DNA of 15,920 nucleotides from Actinomycetota bacterium (GTDB taxonomy: Bacteria; Actinomycetota; Actinomycetes; Acidothermales; Acidothermaceae), in contig PLCK01000092.1 of assembly GCA_003134755.1 (NCBI GenBank), positions 1 through 15,920 on the forward strand. The letters run 5' to 3'. Below are positions 12,811 to 15,920 of this stretch, one piece after another. The notes beneath the pieces were generated by a model, which did not search any database, had not been told where the DNA came from, and worked only from the letters and a program-made list of their open reading frames with translations. Made by a program: the position numbers and the translations under genes. Position 1 is the first letter of the stretch. Each line of letters begins with the position of its first letter.

Positions 12811-12813
12811 TGC
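12804..12813. repeat. 10-bp palindrome over the dehydratase stop codon
   Basis: GCACTAGTGC is a perfect palindrome with the TAG stop in its right half. The following 28 bp before the convergent regulator's stop holds no obvious terminator. Confidence 0.7.
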
Positions 12814-12841
12814 ACCCGCCGGCGCTGCGATTACATGGCCG

Positions 12842-15800
12842 TTACTCTCCCGCGATGGACTGCCCGCCCGGGCTATCGCGGAGGTCGATGTGGCGAGTCG
12901 CAAGCGCCGCCAGCATCGCGCGCGCCAGGTTGGCGGCGTCGTCGGCGGGGAGTGGGTCGACGACGGGCAGGCGGGCGCGAAGCTGCGTGACTTCGGGCGT
13001 GAGGGTGGCCGGAGCCGGCCGGCTGCCTCGGTCGCGAATGACCTGGGCGCTTGCCAGCAGCGCCGCGAGGTCGAGGGGCCGGACATCGACCGGCCGGGCG
13101 ACGTCCGCCGAATTCGCGATGACAAGCGCAGCGGTCTCAAGGCAGATCGCGACCGGGTAGTCGAAGGTGATCGAGGCGGCAGCGTCGAGCGCGCCGAGGG
13201 TGCGGTCGATGGCGCCGGCGAGGTCGTCCCGAGCGAGCAACGCCCGCGCAAGCAACGACCGGATCAGAGGCACTTCCCGTTCGACGCCTAACTCGGTGGC
13301 TTCGCGGTCAGCTGCCGTGCCGAAGTCGACAGCAGCGTCGACGTCGGCGTCGGCCAACGCGAGACCTGCGGACGTCGACAGCATGACCACGCGCGCGATC
13401 CGGCGCGAACCGGCGTGCATCGGACGGGCCTCTTCGACGTAGGCGCGGGCCTCGTCGAGCGCGCCGACCTGCCAGCACACCATCGCCGCCGTCGGCAATG
13501 CAGCCGCAAGCTGTTCTACCGAGCCGCCCGTTCGGCACAACGCGATGGCGTCAGCCGCATAGCGGGCCGCCTCGGGTGCTACTCGCTCCGAAAGAACGCT
13601 GCCCATCCCCATTGCGGCGGTGACCTGGAGGTCGGTGCTGAACGGTTGCGCCGCAACGATCGCCTGGCGCACGTAGTCGAGTGCCTCCGCGCCGCGGTCG
13701 AGATCGTCGAGGAGTCCGGCGAGGTAGATCAACGCGTGTGCGGTGTATGGGTCTTCGATGCCCTCAAGCATGCGCACGACAGCTTCGAGTTCGCGGATCG
13801 CGCTCTCGGTGTCGCCCGACCAGTAGTCGAGGTAGCCGAGCGCGTAGGTCGCATACGGCGTCCAACTGCTATCGGGTTCACCCGCGAGCAACCGCGACAA
13901 CCAGTAGCGTCCCTCGGCGACGTTGGTTGCGGCCCAGTACCTGTGCAGCCGAAACGCGAGTTCGAGGCATCGGTCGGCGTGTACTGATCCGTCAACCGTC
14001 GCGCCGAACAACGATCTGATCGAGCCGAGCATATCGGTGACCGCATCGCGAAACGGCGCCGGTGGCTTGCGTGCATCATCGGGAAGAGCCAACCGGATCG
14101 CGTCAGCAAGCCGGCCGAAGACCGCATCTTCGTCGCCGTGTTCGATCAGCAACTCGCGGGCAAAGCGGTGCAGGTCGTCGTCCTGGTGATAGCGCCATCG
14201 CGCACCCGACCGGTCGACCGCGAGCAGGCCGCGCGCGGTGAGCTCCCGCAGAATGCGGACGACGCGAACGGGCGCGATCGGGCCGCCCGACACGACCTGC
14301 CTGATGAGCGGAAGCCCGACCGGTCCGTCAAGTACGGCGAAGCGGCGGTAGACGGTCGCCTCGTCGTCGTCGAGCAATGCGTAGCTGCCGCGCGCGACCG
14401 CGCGTAGCCGGTCTTCGCCGTCGACGAGCACCTCCGACAGGTGATCGAGCAGGTCGCCCACCGGCATCGCGGCGAGCTGCGCGGCGACCAGCTCCAACGC
14501 GAGCGGCAACCCACCGCACTGCTGCAAGAGCTGGCCTACGAGCGGTGCCAGCACGTCGTCGACGTACAGGTCCCCGCCGCTGTCGTGCACCCGATCGAGC
14601 AGCAGTTGCATTTGCGGGCTGGCGAGAAGGGCCGCAGTACCTTCGGTGGCCGGCTCGCGTAGTGGCTCGACCGTGACGAGTTGTTCGCCGTCGACGGAAA
14701 GCGGCACCCGGCTGGTCACGACGAGGGTGAGGAATGGGCAGGTCGCTAACAATGCGGTGGCGAGCGACGCGACCCCGTCGACGACAGCCTCGCAGCCGTC
14801 GAGCACGAGCAACGCCCGGCCGAGCGGCGCGAGGTGTTCGGCCAGTACGGCTGTCGCATCGTCGGTTCCGAGCGGGACGCCGATCTCCAGCGCGACGGTC
14901 GATGCGACGAGCGCGTCCTCGGCAACGGGCGCAAGAGAAACCCACAGCCGGCCACCTGCGAAGTCGCGGCACGCCGACGCAACGCGCACCGCGAGCCGCG
15001 ACTTCCCGACACCGCCGCGGCCGGCGACCGTCACGAGGCCGGGTCGGCCGAGCGCCGCCTCGAGTACGGCTACTTCGTCGTCACGCGCCACGAAGCTCGA
15101 GGTGACGATGGGCAGCCGCGCACTCGACGTCGCGTTCTGATCGCGCATCGCCGCGAGGTAGACCTCGACGGTCTCCGCACTCGGATCGATCCCGAGCTGC
15201 TCGGCGAGCACCACGCGGCATTGTTCGTAGGCCTGCACCGCGCCCGCGCGATCGCCCGCCTCGTCGAGCGCACGGATCAGCGAGCGATGAGCGCGCTCGT
15301 CGAGCGAGTTCAGCGCGACTGCTCGACGAGCAGCGCTGACGGCGTGGTGGTGGTTGCCAAGCCGGCTGGCGGCATCGACGACGAGTTCGAGCGCGCGCAA
15401 CGCCAGGGCGTCGACTGCCTGCCGATGCGGCCCGAGCCAGGCCGCGTCGTCACCGGCGAGCAGCTGCTCACCAACGAGGCGAGTAACCGGCTCGGCAAGA
15501 TCAAGGGCCGCCTGGTGGCGGCCTTGAGAAAGCAGCTCGGTCGCGCTTCGCAATGCATCGTCGGCGCCGAGGACGTCGACGGCGACCCCGGGCGCAAGCC
15601 GGTATCCCGACGGCACGGTCGCGATGACATGTTGTTCGTCGCCGCCGATTGGTGCGAGCACGGTCCGCAAGCTGCGGACGACGCCACGCAACGCGACGTC
15701 CCAGGTGGCCGGAAGTTCGTCGCCCCAGATCATCGACGCGAGTCGGTCAGCCGCGACGGTCTGGCCCGACAACGCGAGCGCCACCAATGCGACGCGAGCT

Positions 15801-15880
15801 CGGCGGCCGCCGAGCGCCTGACCGGTGACTGCGGCGTCGCCCGAAACGACCGCGACAGCTCCGAGCACGTCGACACGCAC
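12842..15880 (-). CDS. AfsR/SARP-like regulator: winged helix, BTAD, NB-ARC ATPase, TPR-like repeats
   Basis: This is a 1012-residue multidomain regulator. Residues 1-97 form an OmpR-type winged helix (VDVLGAVAVVSGD, then RVALVALALSGQTVAADRLA and VIATVPSGYRLAP). Residues 100-245 form the bacterial transcriptional activation domain, ending CRVVLAEQLGIDPSAETVEV. An NB-ARC/STAND ATPase follows, with Walker A GRGGVGKSRL (287-296), Walker B LLVLDGCE (357-364) and the VVTSR sensor motif (387-391). The C-terminal third is helical and TPR-like, with repeats such as ATYALGYLDYWSGDTESAIR. Such proteins activate transcription after sensing an unknown ligand through the repeats. The start is GTG 15880, where a TACAGT -10 hexamer ends 7 nt upstream. 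It is convergent with the dehydratase 31 nt away. The target gene may be divergent and beyond the window. Confidence 0.93.
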   Translation of the reverse strand: MRVDVLGAVAVVSGDAAVTGQALGGRRARVALVALALSGQTVAADRLASMIWGDELPATWDVALRGVVRSLRTVLAPIGGDEQHVIATVPSGYRLAPGVAVDVLGADDALRSATELLSQGRHQAALDLAEPVTRLVGEQLLAGDDAAWLGPHRQAVDALALRALELVVDAASRLGNHHHAVSAARRAVALNSLDERAHRSLIRALDEAGDRAGAVQAYEQCRVVLAEQLGIDPSAETVEVYLAAMRDQNATSSARLPIVTSSFVARDDEVAVLEAALGRPGLVTVAGRGGVGKSRLAVRVASACRDFAGGRLWVSLAPVAEDALVASTVALEIGVPLGTDDATAVLAEHLAPLGRALLVLDGCEAVVDGVASLATALLATCPFLTLVVTSRVPLSVDGEQLVTVEPLREPATEGTAALLASPQMQLLLDRVHDSGGDLYVDDVLAPLVGQLLQQCGGLPLALELVAAQLAAMPVGDLLDHLSEVLVDGEDRLRAVARGSYALLDDDEATVYRRFAVLDGPVGLPLIRQVVSGGPIAPVRVVRILRELTARGLLAVDRSGARWRYHQDDDLHRFARELLIEHGDEDAVFGRLADAIRLALPDDARKPPAPFRDAVTDMLGSIRSLFGATVDGSVHADRCLELAFRLHRYWAATNVAEGRYWLSRLLAGEPDSSWTPYATYALGYLDYWSGDTESAIRELEAVVRMLEGIEDPYTAHALIYLAGLLDDLDRGAEALDYVRQAIVAAQPFSTDLQVTAAMGMGSVLSERVAPEAARYAADAIALCRTGGSVEQLAAALPTAAMVCWQVGALDEARAYVEEARPMHAGSRRIARVVMLSTSAGLALADADVDAAVDFGTAADREATELGVEREVPLIRSLLARALLARDDLAGAIDRTLGALDAAASITFDYPVAICLETAALVIANSADVARPVDVRPLDLAALLASAQVIRDRGSRPAPATLTPEVTQLRARLPVVDPLPADDAANLARAMLAALATRHIDLRDSPGGQSIAGE

Positions 15881-15887
15881 GAAGCGA

Positions 15888-15893
15888 ACTGTA
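15888..15893 (-). promoter_or_regulatory. Candidate -10 hexamer of the BTAD/NB-ARC regulator, leaderless geometry
   Basis: TACAGT on the minus strand lies 7 nt before GTG 15880, and no Shine-Dalgarno sequence precedes the start. A -35 box is not convincing. Confidence 0.35.
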
Positions 15894-15920
15894 GGCGGCG
15901 CCGGGCGCGCGGGGAATTAC

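Noticed and set aside
13167..15821. Numerous plus-strand open frames opposite the BTAD/NB-ARC gene
   Set aside because: High-GC shadow frames. The minus-strand protein has complete recognisable domains across the whole span.
1..15920. CRISPR array or insertion sequence
   Set aside because: No regularly spaced repeats of CRISPR type and no transposase reading frame were seen.

Overview
The window is high-GC bacterial DNA with GTG starts, four-base GTGA gene overlaps, an HrdB/SigA-type primary sigma factor, a BTAD/NB-ARC regulator and the TIGR03252-type HhH-GPD protein. Together these point to an actinomycete chromosome. The genus cannot be read from the sequence.

Layout, left to right. (1) 3-3849, plus strand: a plant-polysaccharide locus with the C-terminal part of a GH3 glycosidase, a GH43 beta-xylosidase/arabinofuranosidase overlapping it by 4 bp, and a LacI-type repressor. 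This looks like a pentoside (xylan or arabinoxylan oligosaccharide) operon with its local repressor. (2) 3902-4814: a PadR regulator, apparently leaderless and with a dyad over its promoter, followed 1 nt later by a small two-TM protein with a HAAS-like N-terminus. (3) 4821-6158, minus strand: the primary sigma factor, convergent with the previous gene. Both stop codons sit inside one perfect palindrome. (4) 6434-8088, minus strand: a translationally coupled pair, a WXG100-like helical protein and a 437-residue protein with a GHSQGG serine-hydrolase motif. This is a candidate type VII (ESX-like) secretion substrate pair. (5) 8247-9813: what I read as a decayed integrative element. It is bounded by 18-bp direct repeats lying in the same reading frame of the 3' end of an HhH-GPD gene. 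It carries paired 11-bp-phased TGCGGACT motifs near both ends, a truncated small ORF, a lipoprotein gene and a membrane-protein/integrase-tail fusion. (6) 9771-10987, minus strand: the HhH-GPD DNA-repair-like gene, whose end appears to be supplied by the element, and a DinB/DUF664 protein. (7) 11095-12810, plus strand: a sugar-acid dehydratase of the IlvD/Edd family. (8) 12842-15880, minus strand: a 1012-residue winged-helix/BTAD/NB-ARC/TPR-like regulator.

Functionally, the GH3 and GH43 enzymes would release pentoses from oligosaccharides under LacI control. The sugar-acid dehydratase 7 kb away could serve an oxidative sugar-acid pathway, but nothing in the window links it to that operon. The most informative part is 8.1-9.8 kb. 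There the hydrolase/WXG pair appears to have lain originally just downstream of the HhH-GPD gene, before an element inserted into that gene's last codons, moved the old C-terminus 1.5 kb away and then lost most of its own content.
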